DNA of 52,819 nt. It comes from Thermoplasmata archaeon. Its GTDB lineage: Archaea > Thermoplasmatota > Thermoplasmata > Halarchaeoplasmatales > Halarchaeoplasmataceae. A model generated the notes under the pieces. It saw only the letters and a list, made by a program, of their open reading frames with translations, ran no database searches and had not been told where the DNA came from. Below are positions 25,880-34,375 of the stretch, piece after piece. The position numbers were made by a program, and so were the translations under genes. Every line of letters begins with the position of its first letter. The first letter of the stretch is position 1. The DNA lies in NCBI GenBank assembly GCA_003551065.1, contig PULU01000092.1:1-52819 (forward strand), in the 5' to 3' direction.

Positions 25880-26094
25880 TTGTCCCCTGGCCGTAACAGT
25901 AGGGTTCATCGTTTGGGACATCCATCTCCCCGTCCTGACTCTAACCAGGGGCATGTTCGGTCCTGGGGTTGTTCCTCGGTCACAGGAGGACAGCTCGTCC
26001 TGACCTCACAAGGGGACCCATCAGAACCATGTCCTGCACTTGCATCACGGTTCATCGTCCTGGGAAACTCATCGTGACCTTCTATACAGGACAA
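25880..26094. ncRNA. G+C-rich foldable region, candidate structured RNA or leader
   Basis: This block is clearly richer in G and C than its surroundings. The ends pair (TTGTCC 25880-25885 with GGACAA 26089-26094). A rod runs from 25946 to 26036: CAGG/CCTG, CATG/CATG, TTC/GAA, GGGT/ACCC, then GGTCA 25978-25982 with TGACC 26001-26005 and GGAC/GTCC around a five-base loop. A side hairpin joins CCC-CTG with CAG-TA-GGG (25884-25904). A TATA-like element at 26120-26111 supports transcription on the minus strand into the zinc-ribbon gene; a few G-U pairs favour the plus strand. It lacks the conserved motifs of RNase P and SRP RNA. Folding was done by eye. Confidence 0.55.
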
Positions 26095-26110
26095 TAAAAA
26101 TATGTGCAAA

Positions 26111-26120
26111 GTATTATATC
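26111..26120 (-). promoter_or_regulatory. TATA-like box for the minus-strand RNA and zinc-ribbon gene
   Basis: Read on the minus strand this is GATATAATAC, about 20-25 bases upstream of the first paired base of the structured region. The sequence is also AT-rich on the plus strand, so orientation is not certain. Confidence 0.4.
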
Positions 26121-26152
26121 AATCCTCCGGAAAACTGGAATAAAGACGAAAA

Positions 26153-26162
26153 GTATAAATAA
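26153..26162 (+). promoter_or_regulatory. TATA box of the Usp-like gene
   Basis: GTATAAATAA lies about 50 bases before ATG 26207, predicting a leader of about 25 bases that includes the GGAGG at 26196-26200. Confidence 0.55.
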
Positions 26163-26206
26163 TTTGGAATTTAGATATTTACATAATCTGGCGATGGAGG
26201 AACCTA

Positions 26207-26686
26207 ATGCCAAAAGGCCAGTACAGCGACGAAAGAATATTGCTAATCGCAAGCTATCGAGAGGAATATGACAAAAAAGCTCTCAGAAAGATTAAGAGAC
26301 TTATTTTAAAGATCAAACCTGATAGGGTAATAGTTACGAAGATCATAGAAGAGGAATCCACTCCAGAACTTGTAGATGCCGCTATTGGTATGGAAGAGAA
26401 GAAAGATTTTTTAGAGACCGTTCGTGAAGAAAAAAAGCACAAAGCGGATGAATATGCAGAAGGTTTGGTCAAGTTACTGAAATCTATGGATATGCCTACT
26501 GAAGTCCGTTTGAGGAAGACTGACCACATCTCAGAAGAGATAATCGACGATTATCAGAAGATCGGAGTTGATTACGTTATAATACACAGGAAGACAAAGG
26601 ACCCAATAAGCAGAGCATTGGGTGGTTCGACTGCAAAGAAAGTAAAAAAAGAACTACCTGATAAAAAAGTGATACCTGTAGATTGA
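26207..26686 (+). CDS. Universal stress protein (UspA)-like protein
   Basis: A 159-residue alpha/beta protein. The C-terminal VDYVIIHRKTKDPI...GGSTAKKV...KKVIPVD resembles the Usp nucleotide-binding loop G-x2-G-x9-G-[ST], although the first glycine positions are poorly kept, so ATP binding is uncertain. The N-terminus is more charged than in typical UspA. GGAGG lies six bases before the ATG. A PUA/PAPS-reductase gene follows on the same strand. Confidence 0.75.
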   Translation: MPKGQYSDERILLIASYREEYDKKALRKIKRLILKIKPDRVIVTKIIEEESTPELVDAAIGMEEKKDFLETVREEKKHKADEYAEGLVKLLKSMDMPTEVRLRKTDHISEEIIDDYQKIGVDYVIIHRKTKDPISRALGGSTAKKVKKELPDKKVIPVD

Positions 26687-26748
26687 TTTTTTCGGTTTAC
26701 ACATACTTATCCAAAAATCTTTTATTACATCCTAAGAGATGTTGGACT

Positions 26749-28569
26749 ATGTCTATCGTAAGGTTGGGTAAATTACACCTACATTGGTGTAAAAATTGTA
26801 ACGTCCCTATCGTAGAAAAGGGTGAGTGTGGGATATGCTCCGATGAAGGTAGTCAAGTTAAGATCACACCCCCAGGTGATGTACGGCCTGCTTTTGGATC
26901 TGATATCGCACTCATAAAAGAAATCATAGATAAACAGTGGGGTACTTCTTATTCCGACAATATCTTAGATCAAAATGATGTTGTACTTCTGAATAGTTCC
27001 CCCCATCTAGATAGGATGGACGAGGTCATAATCGATGGTCGAGTAATCGGTAATTTACGTTATAATGTCTTCAAGAAAGCTAGAGGAGAAGAACCCTATG
27101 AATTCCTCATCCGTCCCTGGGACGGTCTTGAAGAACCAGAGAGAGGTTATGTAATCGTTGACCGAGGAGCTGTCAATCCGATACTGAACGGGGCTAGTAT
27201 ATTGGCACCAGGAATAATTGATGTTCATGAAGATATCGACGAGGGCGACGAGGTATTGATATTGGATAAAGATCTTGACGTCATCGCCACGGGTCCAGCC
27301 CAGATGGATGCCCAAGAGATGAAAACATCCGATCATGGAAAGGCAGTTAAAAACCGCTGGAGGATCTCTGATAATACATCGAATGGTATTTCGAACGATT
27401 GGGATAAGGTTTTGGAGGCCAATAAACATCTTATAAAAAGAAGAGTAGAAAAGGCTATCAATTTCATAAAAAGAGAGATAAAAAAGAATGATCTCCCTCT
27501 AGCGGTGGCTTACAGTGGTGGGAAGGACTCTTTAGCAACACTTCATTTGGTTTTACATGCTGAAGTCAAACCAGACCTAATGTTTATCGATACTGGCATC
27601 GAGTTACCAGAAACCGTTGAAAATGTAACACATATCGCTGATAAACATGACCTTGATCTGATTTCAAAGAAGGCTGAAAGTGGATATTGGAATAATGTGG
27701 ATCACTTTGGCCCATCTGCTCGAGATTATAGATGGTGTTGCAAAACATGTAAGCTAGGTCCGACAGCTCTTTTGATCGATAAAAATTATCCCGAGGGTGT
27801 TCTGTCATTCATTGGTCAGCGAAGATATGAATCCAAGCAAAGGATGGATAAGGGTAATACTTGGGACAATCCATGGGTCCCGGGTCAGGAATCTGCCTCA
27901 CCTATACAGGAATGGACCGCATTGCATGTTTGGATGTACCTTTTTATGAAGGATGCCGACTATAATCCACTCTACGAAGAAGGTTTTGAAAGGATTGGAT
28001 GCTGGCTCTGCCCAGCTTCAGACCTAGCAGAGTTTGAATCTTTAGAAAACAGATATGATGAGTTCCATAAGCTCGATGAAATGCTTGACGACTTCAAGGA
28101 AAAAGCAGGACTTCCTGGCATATGGAAAGATCTAGGCATGTGGAGGTGGATCGATATTCCTAAAAATATGCAGGAAATATTGGATATTACAGATGAAGAG
28201 TCTATAACTGAGATTGATACCGATATCCCGAAACCCCAAATACCAGATATGCTTGAGGATAAGAGAACCAGGGAATTATTACAGATCATACTTTCTCTAG
28301 ATGATATATTACCAACCGAAAACTGTGATGTAGATGAGCTCCTCGACACGGTCAATAAAAATGGATTAGAACAAGATGAGATATATGAGATATATTTGAA
28401 GGCAAGGTATTGCACCGAATGTGGCATCTGTGTAGCTAGATGTCCCAACGATGCATTGTCTTTTGAAGATGGGATCTCGATATCGTCGGAAAAGTGTAGT
28501 AGCTGTAGGATTTGTTTAGGTAAATGTCCTGTCGTTGAATATCATCAAAGAGTTATTTTGAAAGATTGA
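26749..28569 (+). CDS. Zinc-ribbon/PUA/PAPS-reductase-like/ferredoxin protein
   Basis: A multidomain protein of about 606 residues. In order: a zinc finger (CKNC...CGIC), a PUA RNA-binding-like domain (about 130-200, with YVIVDRGAV...GASILAPGI), a PP-loop domain of the PAPS-reductase type (SGGKDS near 256, with CCKTCK and GQRRYES), and two [4Fe-4S] ferredoxin motifs at the C-terminus (CTECGICVARCP, CSSCRICLGKCP, about 554-600). Archaeal proteins of this design are annotated as PAPS reductases, but PUA plus PP-loop points to RNA thiolation or sulfur transfer as an alternative. ATG 26749 is chosen; an upstream in-frame start would overlap the Usp-like gene. Confidence 0.88.
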   Translation: MSIVRLGKLHLHWCKNCNVPIVEKGECGICSDEGSQVKITPPGDVRPAFGSDIALIKEIIDKQWGTSYSDNILDQNDVVLLNSSPHLDRMDEVIIDGRVIGNLRYNVFKKARGEEPYEFLIRPWDGLEEPERGYVIVDRGAVNPILNGASILAPGIIDVHEDIDEGDEVLILDKDLDVIATGPAQMDAQEMKTSDHGKAVKNRWRISDNTSNGISNDWDKVLEANKHLIKRRVEKAINFIKREIKKNDLPLAVAYSGGKDSLATLHLVLHAEVKPDLMFIDTGIELPETVENVTHIADKHDLDLISKKAESGYWNNVDHFGPSARDYRWCCKTCKLGPTALLIDKNYPEGVLSFIGQRRYESKQRMDKGNTWDNPWVPGQESASPIQEWTALHVWMYLFMKDADYNPLYEEGFERIGCWLCPASDLAEFESLENRYDEFHKLDEMLDDFKEKAGLPGIWKDLGMWRWIDIPKNMQEILDITDEESITEIDTDIPKPQIPDMLEDKRTRELLQIILSLDDILPTENCDVDELLDTVNKNGLEQDEIYEIYLKARYCTECGICVARCPNDALSFEDGISISSEKCSSCRICLGKCPVVEYHQRVILKD

Positions 28570-28571
28570 TT

Positions 28572-29654
28572 TCAACCAAAGATATCTAATAAGTCATCCA
28601 CACAGGCATCGGTTTTTAATCCAGTAGGTTTAAAATGGGTTCTAGATGTACAAAATCCATTATCTTTTATCTTTTCTTCAAATTGATCCATAGGTGGTGG
28701 TGCCATCTTAAAATAACTGCTGACCATATTACTATCATAAAAGAATGGAGGCATACCACATTCATCTGACCAAACAGATAAAGCCTCTTCATCGAATTCG
28801 CCTATAGGCTGTATCTTTTTAAGGATTTCTTTAGAAAAGAGATTTCCACTCCATAACGGCCCTGCTTTTCTCAGACCCTTTCCTTGATCATCTAGATACC
28901 AACCTAATTCATCAAAGTAGAACGTATCCAACTTATCCAAGGCTTTATTCCCTCTCTTCGCTCCCTCTCGGATCTTTAAATAAGTTCTAAAATGATGACC
29001 ATTGTAGTATGAAATCAGAGGAGTAGCACCTTTATCAAACCTAGCTGCTTCCCTGATACAGAATCCCATGAGTATCCGTAGACCTATCTCATGACAGCAC
29101 CAGTTATTCACTGGATGTGCAGAGTACCTTCGCTGGCATACCTTAGGATAAGTTCCACACAATGGGGCAGTGTCCGTAGCAGTTACCGCTATAACACCGT
29201 GGTTGGACACCGATCTGACTGCAGGAGAAAAATAAGGTACTGGAGTTCCGAAGGGATCTATATCGATGTAGTCATATTTATAACGGTTTTCTAAAAGATG
29301 GATCTCTATAGCCTCTTGGCTGGTTTTCACATCCTGAAGACTATTCAATTCTATATTCTTCTTTATAAGATCGATGGAGTCTTTATCGACATCGTTTATT
29401 ACAACTGTCTCACAATCTACCTCGTTAGCCATGCGAACACCTCTAGCTCCTGAAGCGGCCGTACCGTCCAATAGCGTTTCTTTCCCTTTACACCAGGTTT
29501 TCAAAAAAGATATGCAGATATCCCTGTTCATTTTCATAGCTGGATTATAAAAAACCTTTGTTCTAGAACTCCTAGGACCGAGATGTTCCTCATGTTCTGG
29601 AACAAGCAGTATAGTCTCTTCTTCTCTGATCTTGATTAAATCCAAAGGTACCAC
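28572..29654 (-). CDS. trm1: tRNA (guanine-26-N2)-dimethyltransferase Trm1
   Basis: A 360-residue SAM-dependent enzyme that dimethylates G26 of tRNA. It shows FYNPAMKMNRD, the SAM loop LDGTAASGARG, the catalytic DIDPFGTP motif, and a C-terminal domain including FCTSRTHFKPTGLKTDA. Length and motifs are normal. It meets the PUA/PAPS-reductase gene tail to tail with two bases between. The THEP1-type gene is 32 bases upstream on the same strand. Confidence 0.96.
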   Translation of the reverse strand: MVPLDLIKIREEETILLVPEHEEHLGPRSSRTKVFYNPAMKMNRDICISFLKTWCKGKETLLDGTAASGARGVRMANEVDCETVVINDVDKDSIDLIKKNIELNSLQDVKTSQEAIEIHLLENRYKYDYIDIDPFGTPVPYFSPAVRSVSNHGVIAVTATDTAPLCGTYPKVCQRRYSAHPVNNWCCHEIGLRILMGFCIREAARFDKGATPLISYYNGHHFRTYLKIREGAKRGNKALDKLDTFYFDELGWYLDDQGKGLRKAGPLWSGNLFSKEILKKIQPIGEFDEEALSVWSDECGMPPFFYDSNMVSSYFKMAPPPMDQFEEKIKDNGFCTSRTHFKPTGLKTDACVDDLLDIFG

Positions 29655-29686
29655 ATACCATATATGACCTATTTGACCTAGCCGTA

Positions 29687-30229
29687 TCAGATTTCTTCTT
29701 TGAAAAGGTCTACGACTTTATAAGGTAGAAGATCGCGGTTTACATCCGTAAGTTCCAACATCCTTACATCATCTCTTCTTCTTACATCTTGAAGTAATGG
29801 ATTCCTAGATTTCTTGTTGAATGTCAAGATCATCGGTTTGTTAACATCCAGTGCTATTTTAACCATATTGTTGAATTCTTCACTTTCCACTTCCATCTTC
29901 CCGATTTCATCTACGAGTATGAGATCTTCGTTTCGTATGGCGTCTTCGATAGCCCTCACCCCTACCTGGTTCAAAGCATCCAGATCTACTCCATAACCTT
30001 TGATACGTATAGATGAATCTAGGTTAAGGTGAGCAAAAACAGCCTTCTCTTTTGTTTTCCAGTTCATAACTTGGAATCCCATCTGTCTGTTATCTTCGAG
30101 TATAGGTTCGGTGATCATCCCTCCTACACTCACTCCCTCTTCAGAAAGCATATCTATAATCCTCTTCAATGTATCGGTTTTGCCGATACCGATGACACCA
30201 CTTATACCCACTTTTAAGCTTTTTACCAT
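29687..30229 (-). CDS. THEP1-type nucleoside-triphosphatase
   Basis: A 180-residue P-loop NTPase. Walker A is GVIGIGKT (about 10-17) and Walker B is LILVDEIGKME, the THEP1 signature; NKKSRNPLLQ and the final basic strand also fit. THEP1 proteins hydrolyse several NTPs in vitro; their cell role is unclear. Upstream of trm1 on the same strand, with a separate AT-rich promoter region. Confidence 0.9.
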   Translation of the reverse strand: MVKSLKVGISGVIGIGKTDTLKRIIDMLSEEGVSVGGMITEPILEDNRQMGFQVMNWKTKEKAVFAHLNLDSSIRIKGYGVDLDALNQVGVRAIEDAIRNEDLILVDEIGKMEVESEEFNNMVKIALDVNKPMILTFNKKSRNPLLQDVRRRDDVRMLELTDVNRDLLPYKVVDLFKEEI

Positions 30230-30321
30230 CTTTATCTAGTACCCCTAAACGTTCTTCTTATACTTGTATTTTATTTAAATTTTCATCTATTTTCTATTTG
30301 TGAATATTTTTTATCGTAAGT

Positions 30322-30702
30322 TTATTCTAATTTGTCAATATACATAAGAGGGTAGTTCAATTCTTTGATGTATTTCAATATGCCTACAGCTTCAATACCT
30401 TTGTATTCCACGGTTATCTCTGCTTCGATCATGTCTTCAGTAAGAGTGTTGTATTCAAAAACACCTTCCTTACCATCTCTTTTTCCTCTCCCCAGATCGA
30501 TATTAATCTTTGCTGATTTGACGTATGCTTGTCGTTCGGTTGTTTCCTCCATAGCTCTAGACAGTATCTTTGCGTTATCTTCAGTAACAGGAGCTCCGAT
30601 GAATTGATGGAAGAGTGAACCCAGTTTTATACCTAATTCAAAGGCTGTTCTCTCTCGGTCGTCACAATTAAAATAATTATCCGCTATTCCTTCCTTATCC
30701 AT
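30322..30702 (-). CDS. mptD: Archaeal dihydroneopterin aldolase MptD
   Basis: A protein of about 126 residues. The segment DRERTAFELGIKLGSLFHQFIGAPV is the hallmark of the archaeal MptD (DUF372) family, which cleaves 7,8-dihydroneopterin to 6-hydroxymethyl-dihydropterin in folate or methanopterin synthesis. ATG 30702 is chosen: it overlaps the end of the archaetidylserine synthase gene by eight bases (ATGGATAA), giving translational coupling. An upstream in-frame start would extend into that gene. Presence implies a pterin C1 carrier in the cell. Confidence 0.9.
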   Translation of the reverse strand: MDKEGIADNYFNCDDRERTAFELGIKLGSLFHQFIGAPVTEDNAKILSRAMEETTERQAYVKSAKINIDLGRGKRDGKEGVFEYNTLTEDMIEAEITVEYKGIEAVGILKYIKELNYPLMYIDKLE

Positions 30703-31429
30703 ATCTATCAACCAACATAGGACCAATTATAATGTATATTATACAGATAAACAGTGTTATCAATATAAATAAATTCCCACCTCCTATGGAGAGATGATCC
30801 ATATACAATCCCAAAAATGCAACCACTAAAAATATCAAACCGATACCCTTTAATTTTATACCACTCAATTTAGGATAGGATATATTACTGTATAGTAAAA
30901 AAGAAACGAACATGATACTTAACAAAGGTATGTATTGAGATATTACGTATTTTTCTCCCCATCCCACGAGGAATGTGATCGAGACTATCAATAGAGTGTA
31001 GAGTGGTGTTGGTAAACCTCTATATATCGACTCGACGTGACTTACATCTGCAAATCTAGAGAGTCTTAATACTCCAAAGAAAACCACCATCATCGGGACT
31101 AACGTGGCTAATGCGTTAATTGGAGATTCCCATGCCCGGCCTAATGTGATATCATAGTATGATGAGTAAACCAGCAAGGCAGGGGCAAAGCAGAAAGATA
31201 TGATATCGGAGAACATGTCCAAGTATGATCCCAATTCATGCACAGTATCTAATTTCCTGGCGACATATCCATCCAATCCGTCGATACCGATACAGACAAT
31301 TAAAAGCATAGAGGAAAGAAGATATCTTTCATCCAATATGTATGTTATAGCGAGGAAGCCTAACAGACCGTTTGATAGGGTGATATAGTCAGCTATACTG
31401 AGTTTTTTAATAGTTCTCCAGAACTTCAT
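30695..31429 (-). CDS. Archaetidylserine synthase (CDP-alcohol phosphatidyltransferase)
   Basis: A 244-residue membrane enzyme that joins CDP-archaeol and serine. The signature D-x2-DG-x2-AR-x8-G-x3-D-x3-D is complete (DGLDGYVARK, ELGSYLDMFSD). Several transmembrane helices follow. The start overlaps the upstream decarboxylase stop by four bases (ATGA) and the stop overlaps mptD, so the three genes form one operon. Confidence 0.92.
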   Translation of the reverse strand: MKFWRTIKKLSIADYITLSNGLLGFLAITYILDERYLLSSMLLIVCIGIDGLDGYVARKLDTVHELGSYLDMFSDIISFCFAPALLVYSSYYDITLGRAWESPINALATLVPMMVVFFGVLRLSRFADVSHVESIYRGLPTPLYTLLIVSITFLVGWGEKYVISQYIPLLSIMFVSFLLYSNISYPKLSGIKLKGIGLIFLVVAFLGLYMDHLSIGGGNLFILITLFICIIYIIIGPMLVDRYG

Positions 31430-32028
31430 TTTATAACACCTATAGTTGATTCTCCGGCTTTCACTTTCATCCCCTCCTGAACAGTAATCTCAAACTTTTT
31501 TGGGAGATCTACTCTGACTCTAGAACCGAAGCGGATAATACCTATACGTTGACCTTTTTTAAGATGGTCTCCTTCTTCTATATAAGGAACTATCCTGCGT
31601 GCAAATATGCCGGTGATCTGGTATATACTCATCTTTCCATGATCTGTGTTTAATATGATCTGATGTCGAAAGTTCCTCTCAGAGGATTTAGAATAAGCGG
31701 GCTTGAAACTTCCTTCCTTCATCTTAGTATTCTCAACCCTTCCTCCGTATGGTGATCTATTTACATGGACATCGGTAATGTTCATAAATATGTCTAATCT
31801 GTTTACGTCTTTATTGACTACGATCACTTTTCCATCTGCCGGGGAAACAACCCCCCCACCTACATCTCTATCTGGGTCCCTAAAGAATATGATAACGGCG
31901 ATCAATAATACGATGAATAGCCCAGCGATATAGTATGACGGGGTCCAAAAAAATGCACCTATTATCAAAGTAATGATGGCGGGTACTGCCGATATGGAAA
32001 TAGGCTTAACTGCTCCACGGGCTATCAT
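31426..32028 (-). CDS. asd: Archaetidylserine decarboxylase (PSD family)
   Basis: A 200-residue enzyme of the short PSD class. Hydrophobic N-terminal helices are followed by FFRDPDR, SPADGKV, HVNRSPYGG, and IRFGSRVRV, where self-cleavage before the Ser makes the pyruvoyl cofactor. It turns archaetidylserine into archaetidylethanolamine. It precedes and overlaps the synthase gene, which makes its substrate. Confidence 0.93.
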   Translation of the reverse strand: MIARGAVKPISISAVPAIITLIIGAFFWTPSYYIAGLFIVLLIAVIIFFRDPDRDVGGGVVSPADGKVIVVNKDVNRLDIFMNITDVHVNRSPYGGRVENTKMKEGSFKPAYSKSSERNFRHQIILNTDHGKMSIYQITGIFARRIVPYIEEGDHLKKGQRIGIIRFGSRVRVDLPKKFEITVQEGMKVKAGESTIGVIK

Positions 32029-32080
32029 AGATATTAAAAAAGAAAGAGGGGTAAATGTTTTTTGTTATCTCTTTTTCTCA

Positions 32081-33220
32081 TCAATCTACCATATCGATGC
32101 CTTCTTTCGTGAATTTCATGGATTCATGGGCTTCCTCATCAGATTCAGCCTGAACGTTGGTTATTACCAGAAGTATCTTTATCTCGTTTTTGAGATCTTC
32201 GATGACATTACAACCCCATATGATCCTAGCTTCACCAGATATCTTTTGGTTGACTAGTTCTGCCGCTCTTTCTGCTTCTGTGACAGTCATATCTGGTCCA
32301 CCTGTAACCCTTATAAGAGCTCCGTTAGCATCGCTTACATCTATGTCGCCGAGGAGTGGTGAACTAATCGCCTGTTCGACAGCATCATCTACTCTGTTAT
32401 TCGGGTCTTTTGAGTCGCCGATACCTATCATAGCTACACCCCCGTCGTCCATTATAGTTCTCAGGTCGTTGTAATCCAAGTTGACAAGACCGGGTTTTGT
32501 AATTATCTCGGTCATCCCTTTGATGGATTCCATCAATATCTCGTCTGCTACTTTAAAGGCTGCATTCAAGGAAAGATTAGGAACAAGTTCCAATAACTTG
32601 TCGTTAGGGATTATAACAGTCGTATCACAAAATCTCTCCATCTTCAAAAGGCCACGTTTAGCATTTTTCATCCTTTCTCTACCTTCTCCCTCGAAAGGCA
32701 ACGTAACGATCCCCATGACTAGAGCTTCTTCTTCCTTTGCCATCTCTGCTATCACCGGGGCTACACCTGTTCCGGTGCCACCTCCCATCCCTGCTGTTAT
32801 ATAAACTATATCAGAACCTTTGATATATCTCTCTAATTCGTCTTTTGACTCTCTAGCGGATTCTTCACCGATCTCTGGTCTCGCTCCTGCACCTAGTCCG
32901 CGTGTTGTGTTTTTACCGATGAGTACCTTTTTTTGAGCGTGAGTATGCAGGAGATGTTTTGCATCAGTGTTACATGCTATCAGGTCTGCTCCTGTGATCA
33001 CTTCTTCTGAAATACGATCTAGGGTATTGCATCCTCCTCCACCACAGCCGAATATTTTTATCTGAACCTCGAGTTGATCCACTAGGTTTCTAAGTTCTTC
33101 ATCTTCTGGAGCTTTTTCGATATCTTCTACATCTTCTACGGTCTTACCTCTCGGTTTTTCCTTATCTTTTTCTTCATCCTTCTCGTGCTTATTTAAAGCT
33201 TGGTTGACTATTGATTCCAT
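32081..33220 (-). CDS. ftsZ: Cell division protein FtsZ
   Basis: A 379-residue tubulin-like GTPase that forms the division ring. It has the GTP-binding FGCGGGGCNTL and the tubulin signature GMGGGTGTG, plus NLDYNDLRT with the catalytic T7-loop Asp. A charged N-terminal extension of about 50 residues precedes the GTPase; the C-terminus ends soon after the core, without a long linker. About 230 bases of AT-rich DNA separate it from the divergent deoxyhypusine synthase gene, holding both promoters. Confidence 0.97.
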   Translation of the reverse strand: MESIVNQALNKHEKDEEKDKEKPRGKTVEDVEDIEKAPEDEELRNLVDQLEVQIKIFGCGGGGCNTLDRISEEVITGADLIACNTDAKHLLHTHAQKKVLIGKNTTRGLGAGARPEIGEESARESKDELERYIKGSDIVYITAGMGGGTGTGVAPVIAEMAKEEEALVMGIVTLPFEGEGRERMKNAKRGLLKMERFCDTTVIIPNDKLLELVPNLSLNAAFKVADEILMESIKGMTEIITKPGLVNLDYNDLRTIMDDGGVAMIGIGDSKDPNNRVDDAVEQAISSPLLGDIDVSDANGALIRVTGGPDMTVTEAERAAELVNQKISGEARIIWGCNVIEDLKNEIKILLVITNVQAESDEEAHESMKFTKEGIDMVD

Positions 33221-33454
33221 ATAAGATCCCGTCCATTAAGTTGAAAATGGAACTTATTTAAAGTATTTAAATCATTTGCATCCCGACACTTTTTTATCTA
33301 CCTTTTCACCTAATTTTTGTCCTATATCTCATAAAAAAATCATTTATTCGCGGTTTTGTCATACGTTTTAATTGTAACCGTCTGACATTTTTAAAAAAAC
33401 TTTCATACTTCAACAATCTTTTTATCTGACTGTATTTTAGGTAAGACAGATAAC

Positions 33455-34375
33455 ATGGAAAAAAGAAAGGTTGAAGATTTCGATATAAACGGCGAGATCA
33501 CCATTGATGAATTGACGTCTCAATATTATAATGCCGGTGGGTTCGTTGCTAAGAAAGTAGGGATAGCTGTCAAAATACTTGAACAGATGATAGATAAGGA
33601 TTGTATCAATTTTCTTTCATTTCCGGCCTGTATAATATCCACTGGTACTAGGGGTGTTATCAAGGAGGCTATAAAAAAGGAATACTTCGATGTTATCATA
33701 ACAACATGTGGTACCCTAGATCACGATCTAGCTAGGGTTTGGGAGGATTATTTTCATGGGTCTTTTTCAGCAGATGATCGTGAGCTGCATTCACAGGGAG
33801 TAAATCGTTTAGGAAATATATTCATTCCGAATTCATCTTATGGTGAAGTACTTGAAAAAAATATGCAGCCTATTTTAGACGAGATAGTCGAATCCTGTGG
33901 TCCGGAACTAGGCCCTAGAGAGGTAATACACGAATTCGGAAAAAGGATCGATGATGAAGATTCGATATTATACTGGGCGGCAAAAAAGGATGTTCCTATC
34001 TATGTCCCGGGGATAACGGATGGAGCCTTCGGATCACAGCTTTGGATGTACTGGCAGAATGATAAAGAGTTCAGCCTTGATATGATGAAAGATCAACAGG
34101 AATTATCTGATATCGTCTTTCCTGCAGACGAAACCGGTGCTCTCATGATAGGTGGCGGTATATCCAAACATCATACCATATGGTGGAACCAGTACAGAGG
34201 AGGTCTAGATCATGCAGTTTACATCACAACTGCAGTGGAATATGACGGATCACTTTCAGGTGCTAGAGTTAGAGAGGCAGTCTCATGGGGTAAAGTAAGA
34301 GAGAAGGCTGACTATGTAACTGTTGAAGGCGATGCTACAGTACTGCTTCCACTCATCCTGGGAAAATTTTTATGA
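33455..34375 (+). CDS. dys: Deoxyhypusine synthase
   Basis: A 306-residue NAD-dependent enzyme that transfers the butylamine part of spermidine to a lysine of aIF5A. It shows TCGTLDHDLAR, the HEFGKR segment, and GGGISKHHTIWWNQ, with the catalytic Lys at about 238. A T-rich sequence (ctttttatc) lies about 35 bases before the start. It abuts the convergent kinase gene with no gap. Confidence 0.95.
   Translation: MEKRKVEDFDINGEITIDELTSQYYNAGGFVAKKVGIAVKILEQMIDKDCINFLSFPACIISTGTRGVIKEAIKKEYFDVIITTCGTLDHDLARVWEDYFHGSFSADDRELHSQGVNRLGNIFIPNSSYGEVLEKNMQPILDEIVESCGPELGPREVIHEFGKRIDDEDSILYWAAKKDVPIYVPGITDGAFGSQLWMYWQNDKEFSLDMMKDQQELSDIVFPADETGALMIGGGISKHHTIWWNQYRGGLDHAVYITTAVEYDGSLSGARVREAVSWGKVREKADYVTVEGDATVLLPLILGKFL

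Noticed and set aside
25880-26094. RNase P RNA or SRP RNA as identity of the G+C-rich block
   Set aside because: Neither strand contains the paired GGAAAGUCC/ACAGAA core of RNase P at the right ends, nor the SRP helix 8 GGAA loop with AGCA. A GGGAAACTC at 26062-26070 resembles one RNase P core segment but lies at the wrong end with AT-rich DNA beyond it.
25880-26109. Open reading frames of 65-67 codons on both strands across the RNA candidate
   Set aside because: Both overlap the same foldable block, have odd composition (many Pro, Cys, Ser), lack ribosome sites, and contain no recognisable motif; the structured RNA explains the lack of stops.
26683-26748. Upstream start of the PUA/PAPS-reductase gene
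   Set aside because: It would overlap the Usp-like stop and add 22 residues not resembling the family; ATG 26749 gives the expected N-terminus before the zinc finger.
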